From an uncultured Oscillospiraceae bacterium (GTDB taxonomy: Bacteria > Bacillota > Clostridia > Oscillospirales > Oscillospiraceae), in the NCBI GenBank assembly GCA_900754965.1, contig CAAEEO010000059.1, positions 1 to 39,075 of the forward strand: a stretch of 39,075 nt of DNA, given 5' to 3'. Under the pieces are notes generated by a model, which was not told the origin of the DNA, searched no databases, and worked only from the letters and a program-made list of their open reading frames with translations. The translations under genes and the position numbers were made by a program. Below, in pieces: positions 23,919 to 31,658 of the stretch (position 1 is its first letter; each line of letters starts with the position of its first letter).

Positions 23919-25253
23919 GTGGGGCCTACAGTAAGCATCATCGTGCCGGTATATCGGGCGGCAGAAACGCTCGGCCGATGCGTGGACAGTATACTGCACC
24001 AGGAATTTAAGGATCTGGAACTGCTTTTGGTGGATGATGGAAGTACAGACGGCTCTGCGGCTCTGTGCGATGCCTATGCCCGGCAGGACGATCGGGTGCG
24101 GGTGTTCCACCAGCAGAATCAGGGCGTTTCTGCGGCCAGAAATCTGGGACTGCAATATGCGCAGGGAGAGTATCTCCAATTTGCAGACAGCGATGACTGG
24201 CTGGCTCCGGATGCCACGAAACGGTTGGTGAGCGCTGCGCAGGAGAATCGGTGCGACTTGGTGATCGGGGATTTTTACAGGGTGATCGGAAACAGAGTGG
24301 CGCAAAAAGGGGATATTCAAGACAGCGCTGTGCTGACAAGGCAGGAATATGCCGCCTATATGATGGAAAATCCTGCTGATTTTTATTACGGTGTGCTGTG
24401 GAACAAACTATATCGCCGCGATATTGTGGAGCAATACCACCTGCGGATGAATACGGACCTGACCTGGTGCGAGGATTTTCTGTTCAATCTGGAGTACATT
24501 GCCCATGCCGAGCGGTTTTATGCACTGCAAATCCCTATTTACTACTATGTTAGAACCAGAGGATCTCTGGCGAGCCAGAGCTTGAGCATTTCCAAAACGG
24601 TGAAAATGAAACTGTTTCTCTTTGAGTACTATCATCAGTTTTATAAGAGCGTATTGGATGAGGAGACATATGAAAAGTGCCGTGGGAAGGTTTACCGATT
24701 TCTGTTCGATGCAGCGCAGGACGGACAGGTACCTCCGCCGATGATGGCCGGCGCCCGAAGGTTGGGCAATGAGCGGGTTACGGTGGAGGCGGAGTTGCTT
24801 TCGGAAAAAGATGGGCCTGTCCAGGATGGCTATCTGGAACGAAAATTGATGGAGCAGTGCGTGGAACTGGCAGCGATGAAACATGGACTGACCCTGCGGG
24901 AGGCAGGATTGCTGCTGTGTATGATTCAGGAAAACAATATCAGTACACAGCGGGAATTGGAGGACTTTTCCAATTTGCCTCGCCGGGAGCTGAATCAGAC
25001 CCTGAAAAAGCTGGTGAATCGGGGACTGATCTGGATGGATACGGAGCGCGCTGCCGATCCCGGAGACAGGCGGCTGCATATCGAATTTTCTCCGGAGGCG
25101 GAACCGATTTTAGAGGATTTGGAACGGGCGCAGATAGAATATGAGCAGATTCGATACAACGGATTGACGATGGAAGAACAGGAAACATGGCAGAAACTGG
25201 CGGAAAAGATCCGCCGCAATATGAAGGAGGGAGTACAATTAACAGTACTGTGA
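23919..25253 (+). CDS. GT2 glycosyltransferase fused to a MarR-type winged helix
   Basis: 444 residues. Residues 4-250 form a GT-A family 2 glycosyltransferase: SIIVPVYRAAETL, nucleotide-binding VDDGSTDGS (Asp39-Asp40), QGVSAARNLGL and metal-binding DSDD (90-93), with later WNKLYRRDI and CEDFLFN motifs as in capsule/teichoic-type glycosyltransferases. After a linker, residues 313-440 read as a complete MarR domain: LTLREAGLLLCMIQE, STQRELEDFSNLPRRELNQT (recognition helix region), VNRGLIWM, wing DPGDRRLHIEFSPEAEPIL, and a C-terminal dimerisation helix EEQETWQKLAEKI. I know of no standard family with this pairing. Start GTG 23919 stands seven bases after AAGGAGG; the earlier in-frame GTG (23895) lacks a site. 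It overlaps the next gene by four bases. No frameshift or stop separates the two parts. Confidence 0.88.
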   Translation: MGPTVSIIVPVYRAAETLGRCVDSILHQEFKDLELLLVDDGSTDGSAALCDAYARQDDRVRVFHQQNQGVSAARNLGLQYAQGEYLQFADSDDWLAPDATKRLVSAAQENRCDLVIGDFYRVIGNRVAQKGDIQDSAVLTRQEYAAYMMENPADFYYGVLWNKLYRRDIVEQYHLRMNTDLTWCEDFLFNLEYIAHAERFYALQIPIYYYVRTRGSLASQSLSISKTVKMKLFLFEYYHQFYKSVLDEETYEKCRGKVYRFLFDAAQDGQVPPPMMAGARRLGNERVTVEAELLSEKDGPVQDGYLERKLMEQCVELAAMKHGLTLREAGLLLCMIQENNISTQRELEDFSNLPRRELNQTLKKLVNRGLIWMDTERAADPGDRRLHIEFSPEAEPILEDLERAQIEYEQIRYNGLTMEEQETWQKLAEKIRRNMKEGVQLTVL

Positions 25254-26227
25254 AACAACAAGGCCTGGTCACCCAGGCCAGCCAGGAACTGGAAAAAACG
25301 GTCCGTGAGGCAAGAAAGACCCACAAAAACGAGACATTTGTACAGCTGGCGGAGCAGAATCAGTTGTCGCCGGAGGAGCAGGAACAGCTTTACCGGGAGG
25401 TGCAGGCAGAGATCGATGACCTGAAAGAGGCTTCGACTTTGCTGCGGGAAACCTATCAAATGGCGGCAGCTGAGGCGGACGAATTGGAAACGCGCCTGAA
25501 AGAGGGGCGGGAGAGCGGCCGGAAACGGCGGATTTTCCATCATGCGCCTGCCAACTCGGTGATCGATCTGGAGGAGCAGAAAAGCGGGCACTTTGCTCTG
25601 GGCGTCAACCTCTATAAGATGATCTTGCTGGTGGTCTTGGGCAGTTTTGCCGGTGTGGTGGTGGAGCTGATCTGGTGTCTGCTTCGTCACGGATACCTGG
25701 AGAGTCGGTCGGGCCTGGTGTATGGGCCGTTCAATCTGCTGTATGGTGTGGGCGCTCTGACGCTGACCCTCTGCCTGTATCGGTTCCGGAACCGCAGCAG
25801 CTGGTTTTCCTTCATCGGCGGCATGATTGTGGGCAGCGTGGTGGAATATGCTTGCTCCTGGGGACAGGAGATGCTGTTCGGCTCCGTGTCCTGGGATTAC
25901 AGCAATATGCCCTTCAACCTGAACGGACGAATCTGTCTGCTGTATTCCGTGTTCTGGGGATTTCTGGGCGTTTTGTGGATGAAAAATCTCTATCCCCGGG
26001 TGGCGGCTCTGATTTTGAAACTGCCCAATCGGGGTGGAAAAATCCTGACTGTGGCACTGGCCATTTTTATGACATTCAATGGCATCATGTCCCTTTTGGC
26101 GGTGGATCGCTGGTCCGAGCGCCGGGCGGGAGAGCCGGCAGTGTCGGCGGTGGACACCTTCTTTGATGAACACTTCCCCAACGAGCGGATGGAACGGGTG
26201 TATGCCAATATGGATTTTGGCGATTAA
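25250..26227 (+). CDS. CmpB-like (putative ABC-transporter type IV) membrane protein with coiled-coil N-terminus
   Basis: 325 residues. The first 100 are highly charged and predicted coiled coil (ASQELEKTVREARKT... EVQAEIDDLKEASTLLRETYQ), then about five membrane spans matching the CmpB-type family (MILLVVLGSFAGVVVELIWCL, VYGPFNLLYGVGAL, GSVVEYACSW, WDYSNMPFNLNGRICLLYSVFWG). The family function is not established. Start chosen is GTG 25250, overlapping the GT2-MarR stop as GTGA. The AAGGAGG at 25224-25230 is 19 bases away from it but only seven from an in-frame ATT (25238), so a non-standard ATT start or reinitiation is possible. It is second gene of an operon with GT2-MarR. Confidence 0.85.
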   Translation: MKQQGLVTQASQELEKTVREARKTHKNETFVQLAEQNQLSPEEQEQLYREVQAEIDDLKEASTLLRETYQMAAAEADELETRLKEGRESGRKRRIFHHAPANSVIDLEEQKSGHFALGVNLYKMILLVVLGSFAGVVVELIWCLLRHGYLESRSGLVYGPFNLLYGVGALTLTLCLYRFRNRSSWFSFIGGMIVGSVVEYACSWGQEMLFGSVSWDYSNMPFNLNGRICLLYSVFWGFLGVLWMKNLYPRVAALILKLPNRGGKILTVALAIFMTFNGIMSLLAVDRWSERRAGEPAVSAVDTFFDEHFPNERMERVYANMDFGD

Positions 26228-26231
26228 ACCG

Positions 26232-26260
26232 TTCCCACCGGGACGGGGATGTGGTATAAT
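26232..26260 (+). promoter_or_regulatory. Promoter of the PPC/DUF296 gene
   Basis: Extended -10 TGGTATAAT (26252-26260) with TTCCCA (26232-26237) 17 bases upstream. Confidence 0.65.
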
Positions 26261-26292
26261 CAGGGAAAAAGAAAAGCAGGAGGGGTTTACCT

Positions 26293-26715
26293 ATGGAATA
26301 TCGGCGTTTTGGGAATACCGTTTTTGCCCGACTGGATCGGGGTGAGGAGATTCAGGAGCAGCTGAAAGAACTGGCTCTGGCGGAAAATATCAAGTTGGCC
26401 AGTGTCCGGGGACTGGGCGCGGTGGATGACTTCACAGTGGGAGTGTTCAAACCGGATCGGAAACAGTACGATTCCAATTCCTTTACCGGATATTTTGAGA
26501 TCGTATCCCTGACCGGAACCATTACCACCATGGACGGAGAATACTATGCCCACCTGCACATGAGCGCAGGCAATGAGCGGGGAGAAGTGTTCGGCGGACA
26601 TCTGAACCGGGCGGTAATCAGCGCCACCTGCGAACTGGTGATTCAGGTGGTGGACGGCACAGTGGAGCGCCGCTTTGACCCGGAAATCGGTCTGAATGTG
26701 TTTCGGTTCGATTGA
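26293..26715 (+). CDS. PPC/DUF296-domain protein
   Basis: 140-residue single-domain protein of the PPC (plants and prokaryotes conserved, DUF296) fold, usually a trimer. Visible family features: FARLDRGEEIQEQLKELA, SVRGLGAVDDFTVGVF, FEIVSLTGTI, HLHMSA (His87, His89) and FGGHL (His103), the likely metal-binding histidines. Bacterial members are often called DNA-binding proteins by similarity to plant AT-hook PPC proteins, but that role is unproven, and this one has no AT-hook. AGGAGG lies nine bases before the ATG. Single-gene unit with its own promoter and terminator. Confidence 0.92.
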   Translation: MEYRRFGNTVFARLDRGEEIQEQLKELALAENIKLASVRGLGAVDDFTVGVFKPDRKQYDSNSFTGYFEIVSLTGTITTMDGEYYAHLHMSAGNERGEVFGGHLNRAVISATCELVIQVVDGTVERRFDPEIGLNVFRFD

Positions 26716-26716
26716 G

Positions 26717-26746
26717 ATTGAATCTGTAAAAATTGAATCTGTAAAA
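26717..26746 (+). repeat. Perfect 15-bp tandem duplication
   Basis: Two adjoining copies of ATTGAATCTGTAAAA directly after the stop codon of the PPC gene and before its terminator. Probably a recent slippage duplication. Confidence 0.85.
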
Positions 26747-26750
26747 TAAG

Positions 26751-26792
26751 AGAACTCCCCGTCCGGCAGATGCCGGGCGGGGAGTTCTTTTC
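26751..26792. terminator. Terminator between PPC gene and convergent pyc
   Basis: AGAACTCCCCG (26751-26761) pairs with CGGGGAGTTCT (26778-26788), with an inner CCGGC/GCCGG pairing, then TTTTCT. On the minus strand the flank after the stem is CTTATTTTAC, so it may also end pyc. Confidence 0.9.
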
Positions 26793-26815
26793 TATGACAG
26801 TGAGGGGGAACAGGG

Positions 26816-29800
26816 TTATTTGAGGGTAATCAGCAGCTGGCCGCCTTTCACGGTGTCGCCTTCCTTGATTTCCACGGTGTCCACCACGCCGTCCATCCGG
26901 GCGGTGATGGCAGTTTCCATCTTCATGGCCTCAATCACGGCCAAAGTCTGGTTCAGGGTCACGGTGTCACCGGGTTTCACGGCAATTTTGCTCACCGCAC
27001 CGGGGATAGAGGCGCCTACCTGACTCTTGTCTTCCGGGTCTGCCATGGGGACTTTGATGATGTCCTTCTGGGCGGCCTCGTCGGGGACTTTTACATCCCG
27101 GCGTACGCCGTTGAGCTCAAAGCAGACGGTACGCATACCCTCTTCGTCCACTTCGCCAAGTCCGAGATATTTGATGACCAGCGTTTTGCCGTCGGCAATG
27201 TTTACCTTGTTGGTCTCGCCCACAGCCAAGCCGTGGAAGAACACATGGCTGCCCAGACGCATGATGTAACCGTATTCTTTCTGGTTTTTAATGTAGTCCT
27301 CCATGACTTTGGGATACAGGCAGTAGCTGAGCACATCCCGCCAGGTGGGGTTGGGCGTCAGGGCCTGGAGTTCCTTTTTCTTTTCTTCAAAGTCTACAGG
27401 AGGCAGCAGTTCGCCGGGACGGCAGGTGATGGGCTGTTTTCCTTTCAGCACCACTTTCTGCAGATCTTCGGGGAACCCGAAGGCCGGCTGTCCCATCATA
27501 CCGGAAAAATAGCTGACAGCACTGTCCGGGAAAGCCAGAGACTCGCCTTTTTCCACGATATTTTCCGGGGTCAGGTCGTTCTGGGTCATAAAGATGGCCA
27601 TATCGCCCACCATTTTACTGGAGGGAGTGACTTTCACAATGTCGCCAAGCATCTGGTTGACCACACGGTAATTTTCCTTGACTTCCTGGAACCGGGGGCC
27701 AAGACCCAGAGACTCTACCTGGGGTTTCAGGTTGGTATACTGACCGCCGGGGATTTCGTAGCGGTAAATGTCCGTAGCCGGGCATTTGATGCCTGCCTCA
27801 AAGCTGTCGTACCGTTTCCGCACATCTTCCCAGTAATCGGTGAGGTACTGGAGACGGTCGGGGTCCAGTCCGGTATCCCGCTCAGTGCCCTGCAGGGCGG
27901 TGACCACGGCATTGAGAGAAGGCTGGCTGGTCAGGGAGGACATGGAGCTGATGGCGCAGTCCACCACATCCACGCCGGCCTCTGCGGCCATCAGCAGGGT
28001 GGCCACCTGGCTGCCGGAGGTATTGTGGGTGTGGAGCTGGACGGGGATGCCGATTTCCTGTTTCAGTTCGTAGACCAGCTTTTTGGCGGCATAGGGTTTC
28101 AGCAGGCCGGCCATATCCTTGATGCACAGCATGTGTGCGCCCCGGCGCTCCAACTCTTTGGCCATCTTGACATAATAGTCCAGGGTGTACCGGTCCCGTT
28201 TGGGGTCCAGAATATCGCCGGTGTAGCAGATGGTGGCCTGGCAAATCTTGCCCTGGTTCAGCACTTCGTCCATGGCCACTTCCATGCCGGGAATCCAGTT
28301 CAGGGAGTCAAACACCCGGAACACGTCCACGCCGGAGCGGGCGGCCTCTTTGACGAACTCCCGAATCACATTATCGGGATAGTTGGTATATCCCACGGCA
28401 TTGGCGCCCCGCAGGAGCATCTGCAGCAGCAGGTTGGGGGCTTTTTCCCGGATCAGATCCAGTCGCTCCCAGGGGGACTCGTGAAGGAAACGGTAGGCCA
28501 CATCGAAGGTGGCGCCGCCCCAGCACTCCAGAGAGAAGGCGTCGGCCAGAATCTCACTGGTACCCTCCATGCCTTTGACAATGTCTCGGGTGCGGACACG
28601 GGTGGACAGCAGGGACTGGTGGGCATCGCGGGTGGTGGTGTCGGTGATGAGCAGTTTTTTCTGGCCCAGGACCCATTTGCTGACAGCCTCAGGGCCTTCT
28701 TTATCCAGCATCTGTTTCAGACCGTCCGGGCGGTTGCCGGTGACGGGCGGGAACCGGGGCGTTTCGTAATATTTGTGCTCGCCGTCCCGCTCTTTGACCA
28801 CGATGTTGCCGATATACTTGAGCATTTTGGTGGCCCGATCCTGGCTTTCGTCCAGTTGGAACAATTCCGGGGTCTCATCGATAAACTTGGTATGGCACTT
28901 TCCGGCGATGAAAGTGGGGTTTTTCAGAATATTGGAAATGAAAGCGATATTGGTTTTCACGCCGCGTACCCGCACTTCGTTGATGGCGCGGGCGGCTTTC
29001 CGGCAGACCCCTTCAAAGGTGTTGTCCCAACAGGTGATTTTCACCAGCAGGGAATCGTAGTAGGGGGAAATGACTGCGCCGGTGTAAGCGTTTCCGCCGT
29101 CCAGACGGACGCCGAAACCGCCGGCAGAGCGGTATGCGGTAATTTTTCCGGTGTCCGGGGCAAAGTTATTGGCGGGATCTTCCGTGGTCACGCGGCACTG
29201 AAGTGCGTAGCCGCTCTGGTGAACGCTGGCCTGATCGGGAATACCGATCTCCGGAGCGCTGAGGGGACAGCCTTCTGCAATGAGAATCTGAGTGCGGACC
29301 AGGTCGATACCGGTGACCATTTCCGTCACGGTGTGCTCCACCTGGATGCGGGGGTTCATTTCGATAAAGTAGTGATCGCCGTTCTGGTCCACCAGAAATT
29401 CCAGTGTGCCGGCATTTTCATATCCCACATGTTTGGCGATTTTTACGGCATCTGCATACAGTTCCTGTCGTACTTTCCGGTCTACCGAGAAGGCGGGGGT
29501 GAACTCTACGACTTTCTGATACCGCCGCTGGAGAGAGCAGTCCCGTTCATACAGATGCACCACATTGCCATATTGGTCGCCCAAGACCTGCACCTCGATG
29601 TGTTTGGGATTCACCAGGTACTTCTCCATGAAAATGTCATCGTTTCCGAAGGCTTTGCGTGCCTCGGACTGTACCAGATCGAAGTTGACCCCTACTTCCT
29701 CTACGGTGTCGCAGCGGCGCATACCCCGCCCGCCGCCGCCGGCGGCAGCTTTCAGAATGACGGGGAATCCGAATTCCACGGCCAGACGCTGTGCCTCTTC

Positions 29801-30235
29801 CCGGCTTTTCAGCGGTTCCGTGGTGCCGGGGGTGGTGGGGACACCGCAGGCCAGTGCAATCTGCTTTGCCGCCAATTTGTCGCCCATCATGTCCAGAATC
29901 TCGGAAGAGGGGCCGATGAACTGAATGCCGGCCTCTTCACAGGCACGGGCAAAATCGCCGTTTTCGCTCAGAAAACCATAACCGGGGTGAATGGCATCGG
30001 CTCCGTGCAGTTTGGCAAGTTGAATGATTCGGGGAATATCCAGGTAGGCACCCAGAGGGCTTTCATTTTCCCCAATCAGATAGGATTCGTCCGCCGCGGT
30101 CCGGAAGGCGCTGTACATATCCTCGTTGGAATAAATAGCGATGGACTGCAGGCCCAAATCGTGACATGCACGGAAAATGCGCATGGCAATCTCGCCGCGG
30201 TTTGCTACCAATACTTTCTTAAAAGGTTTGCTCAT
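26816..30235 (-). CDS. pyc: Pyruvate carboxylase
   Basis: Biotin enzyme that carboxylates pyruvate to oxaloacetate using ATP and bicarbonate, the anaplerotic entry to the TCA branch. The single 1,139-residue chain has the full order: biotin carboxylase (about 1-460, ATP-grasp GGGGRGMR and EMNPRIQVEHTVTE), carboxyltransferase (about 530-800, TTTRDAHQSLLSTRVR, CIKDMAG with the carboxylated lysine, and HTHNTSG metal ligands), the Pyc-type linker/allosteric region, and a biotinyl domain ending at the C-terminus with Lys1105 in EAMKMET. Start ATG 30235 has AGGAGG eight bases upstream. It is transcribed alone from a consensus promoter; no biotin ligase gene is nearby. Confidence 0.97.
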   Translation of the reverse strand: MSKPFKKVLVANRGEIAMRIFRACHDLGLQSIAIYSNEDMYSAFRTAADESYLIGENESPLGAYLDIPRIIQLAKLHGADAIHPGYGFLSENGDFARACEEAGIQFIGPSSEILDMMGDKLAAKQIALACGVPTTPGTTEPLKSREEAQRLAVEFGFPVILKAAAGGGGRGMRRCDTVEEVGVNFDLVQSEARKAFGNDDIFMEKYLVNPKHIEVQVLGDQYGNVVHLYERDCSLQRRYQKVVEFTPAFSVDRKVRQELYADAVKIAKHVGYENAGTLEFLVDQNGDHYFIEMNPRIQVEHTVTEMVTGIDLVRTQILIAEGCPLSAPEIGIPDQASVHQSGYALQCRVTTEDPANNFAPDTGKITAYRSAGGFGVRLDGGNAYTGAVISPYYDSLLVKITCWDNTFEGVCRKAARAINEVRVRGVKTNIAFISNILKNPTFIAGKCHTKFIDETPELFQLDESQDRATKMLKYIGNIVVKERDGEHKYYETPRFPPVTGNRPDGLKQMLDKEGPEAVSKWVLGQKKLLITDTTTRDAHQSLLSTRVRTRDIVKGMEGTSEILADAFSLECWGGATFDVAYRFLHESPWERLDLIREKAPNLLLQMLLRGANAVGYTNYPDNVIREFVKEAARSGVDVFRVFDSLNWIPGMEVAMDEVLNQGKICQATICYTGDILDPKRDRYTLDYYVKMAKELERRGAHMLCIKDMAGLLKPYAAKKLVYELKQEIGIPVQLHTHNTSGSQVATLLMAAEAGVDVVDCAISSMSSLTSQPSLNAVVTALQGTERDTGLDPDRLQYLTDYWEDVRKRYDSFEAGIKCPATDIYRYEIPGGQYTNLKPQVESLGLGPRFQEVKENYRVVNQMLGDIVKVTPSSKMVGDMAIFMTQNDLTPENIVEKGESLAFPDSAVSYFSGMMGQPAFGFPEDLQKVVLKGKQPITCRPGELLPPVDFEEKKKELQALTPNPTWRDVLSYCLYPKVMEDYIKNQKEYGYIMRLGSHVFFHGLAVGETNKVNIADGKTLVIKYLGLGEVDEEGMRTVCFELNGVRRDVKVPDEAAQKDIIKVPMADPEDKSQVGASIPGAVSKIAVKPGDTVTLNQTLAVIEAMKMETAITARMDGVVDTVEIKEGDTVKGGQLLITLK

Positions 30236-30274
30236 GGGAAGGTCCTCCTGTTCCCGTCAGAAATTTTCCCTGTA

Positions 30275-30288
30275 TGCACAACTGTGCA
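30275..30288. promoter_or_regulatory. Palindrome at the pyc transcription start
   Basis: TGCACA-AC-TGTGCA, a perfect 6-bp inverted repeat lying about 10 bases downstream of the pyc -10 box, around +5 to +18 of the transcript. Operator position; the regulator is unknown. Confidence 0.5.
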
Positions 30289-30297
30289 ACTTGGATA

Positions 30298-30326
30298 AGT
30301 ATACGCCTCTTTCGTTTATTTTGCAA
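30298..30326 (-). promoter_or_regulatory. pyc promoter
   Basis: Minus strand: TTGCAA (30326-30321), 17-base spacer, TATACT (30303-30298). The leader to the ATG is about 57 bases. Between this and the promoter at 30482 lies about 155 bases of AT-rich DNA in which I see no gene. Confidence 0.75.
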
Positions 30327-30481
30327 TATTGAAAATAAAAACTTGCAGATTTTTATAGAACTCATCAAAATAAACGGATAAATTTCAGATAATTCGGGTG
30401 AAATGATATTTTTTGTTTCTTTGAATTGCAGTTTTTGAAAAAATGTGTGCGAATTTGGCGTGAGACGGTGAGAAAAATCTT

Positions 30482-30510
30482 TTGACGGCGGAATTGGGCG
30501 GTGATATAAT
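30482..30510 (+). promoter_or_regulatory. Promoter of the flavoprotein gene
   Basis: TTGACG (30482-30487), 17-base spacer, extended -10 TGATATAAT (30502-30510). Close to consensus. Confidence 0.82.
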
Positions 30511-30563
30511 GAAACAAAAAATATGTGAAAAAACCGACAAATTATACAAGGGAGGAAAAATTT

Positions 30564-31223
30564 ATGAAATTTATCGGAATCAACGGCAGTCCCCGTAAGA
30601 CCTGGAACACGGCGACGCTGCTGGACGAGGCGCTGAAAGGCGCGCGGGAACAGGGCGCGGAAACAGAACGGATTGATTTGTATGATTTGAATTTCCGCGG
30701 CTGTGTGAGTTGCTATTCCTGCAAACGGAAAGACGGGGTACACGGCGTCTGCGCACAGCAGGACGACTTGACACCGGTGCTGGAAAAAATCCGGGAGGCG
30801 GACGGCCTGATTGTGGCTACGCCGATGTATTACACGGATATTTCTGCGGCAGTGGCGGCGTTCTGGGAGCGGGAACTGTATTCCAATTCCATTTACAGCA
30901 ACAAGATCCCCACCGTATTCCCCAAGTCGATTCCTGTTGGATTGATTTACAACATGAATATGGACAAGGCCAGTGCAGAGAAGTACGGCATCGCCAACAA
31001 TCAGATGATGCGGGAGAGCAGCATTTCCATCACCTTCCGGACCAGACCCAGAAAACTGTGGGTATACGACACCTATCAGTTTGATGATTACGACAAATAC
31101 GAATCCTCCATGTTCCCCGAACCGGCGAAAGCTGCGCATCGGGCAGAGCAGTTCCCCAAAGATCTTCAGGCGGCCTATGACATGGGCAAAGCCCTGGCAG
31201 CATCTGCACAGCAACAAAAATAA
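30564..31223 (+). CDS. NADPH-dependent FMN reductase / flavodoxin-fold protein
   Basis: 219-residue cytoplasmic flavoprotein. N-terminal FMN phosphate loop GINGSPRKTWNTATLLDEAL; a cysteine cluster Cys47-x2-Cys50-x2-Cys53 and Cys63 (CVSCYSCKRKDGVHGVC) followed by DDL, as in the multimeric flavodoxin/iron-sulfur flavoprotein group; and VATPMYYTDISAAVAAFWER, the isoalloxazine-contacting loop. The C53-C63 gap (nine residues) is longer than the compact Fe-S motif of characterised iron-sulfur flavoproteins, so cluster binding is uncertain. The electron acceptor is unknown. Start ATG 30564 with GGGAGG upstream; the frame to 30525 has no ribosome site. Confidence 0.9.
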   Translation: MKFIGINGSPRKTWNTATLLDEALKGAREQGAETERIDLYDLNFRGCVSCYSCKRKDGVHGVCAQQDDLTPVLEKIREADGLIVATPMYYTDISAAVAAFWERELYSNSIYSNKIPTVFPKSIPVGLIYNMNMDKASAEKYGIANNQMMRESSISITFRTRPRKLWVYDTYQFDDYDKYESSMFPEPAKAAHRAEQFPKDLQAAYDMGKALAASAQQQK

Positions 31224-31232
31224 GAGATTGCG

Positions 31233-31271
31233 AAAAACGCTCCCAAAACCAAAAGGTTGGGAGCGTTTTTT
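31233..31271 (+). terminator. Terminator after the flavoprotein gene
   Basis: 14-bp stem (31233-31246 with 31257-31270), ten-base loop, T-run ending at 31271. The next promoter's -35 begins at 31273, two bases later. Confidence 0.92.
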
Positions 31272-31272
31272 C

Positions 31273-31329
31273 TTGACAATTATATCGGTGTCCGTTATAA
31301 TTGCGTTAGATATATCGCTAAGCGATATA
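31273..31329 (+). promoter_or_regulatory. PadR module 2 promoter with two palindromes
   Basis: Consensus -35 TTGACA (31273-31278), 17-base spacer, -10 TATAAT (31296-31301). An 8-bp inverted repeat CAATTATA/TATAATTG (31277-31284 and 31296-31303), extended inside by CGG/CCG, spans both promoter elements. A second 9-bp palindrome TATATCGCT-A-AGCGATATA (31311-31329) follows. Likely operators of the PadR protein encoded next. Confidence 0.82.
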
Positions 31330-31343
31330 GTTGGAGGCGAATG

Positions 31344-31658
31344 ATGGAACATTTGGTGTTGACGGAATCGACATATTATATTCTCCTGTCCCTGCATACC
31401 CCCCGGCATGGATATGGAATTATGCAGGAGACAGAGCGGATGTCCGGCGGGCGGGTGCGTCTGGCAGCGGGAACACTGTACGGTGCGCTGAATTCCCTGT
31501 GCGAAAAGGGGTGGATTCGGCCGCTGGCCGCCACTGGGGAGAGCAGGAGAAAGGAATATCAGCTGACAGAGCGGGGGATTGCGGTGCTGAAAGGGGAACT
31601 GGAACGGCTGCAGCAGCTGGTGGAAAACGGGGAAAAGATCCTGAAGGGGGAATTTTGA
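31344..31658 (+). CDS. PadR-family transcriptional regulator (module 2)
   Basis: 104-residue winged-helix regulator of the short PadR group: LTESTYYILLSLHTPRHGYGIMQETERMSGGRV, then AAGTLYGALNSLCEKGWI and wing SRRKEYQLTERG. Two ATGs are available; 31344 stands six bases after GGAGG and is chosen over 31341 (three bases). Longer frames upstream would cross the promoter. Its stop shares a base with the ATG of the DUF2812 gene (TGATG). Only distantly like the PadR at 16146, so the two are paralogous modules and not a recent copy. Confidence 0.93.
   Translation: MEHLVLTESTYYILLSLHTPRHGYGIMQETERMSGGRVRLAAGTLYGALNSLCEKGWIRPLAATGESRRKEYQLTERGIAVLKGELERLQQLVENGEKILKGEF

Noticed and set aside
27233..30298. 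Plus-strand open frame of about 1,021 codons opposite pyruvate carboxylase
   Set aside because: It is a codon-bias shadow of pyc. It has no ribosome site or family motifs, and the minus strand encodes a complete enzyme.
30564..31223. Iron-sulfur flavoprotein with a compact Fe-S cluster
   Set aside because: The fourth cysteine is nine residues from the third, more than the usual four to seven, so cluster binding is not supported.
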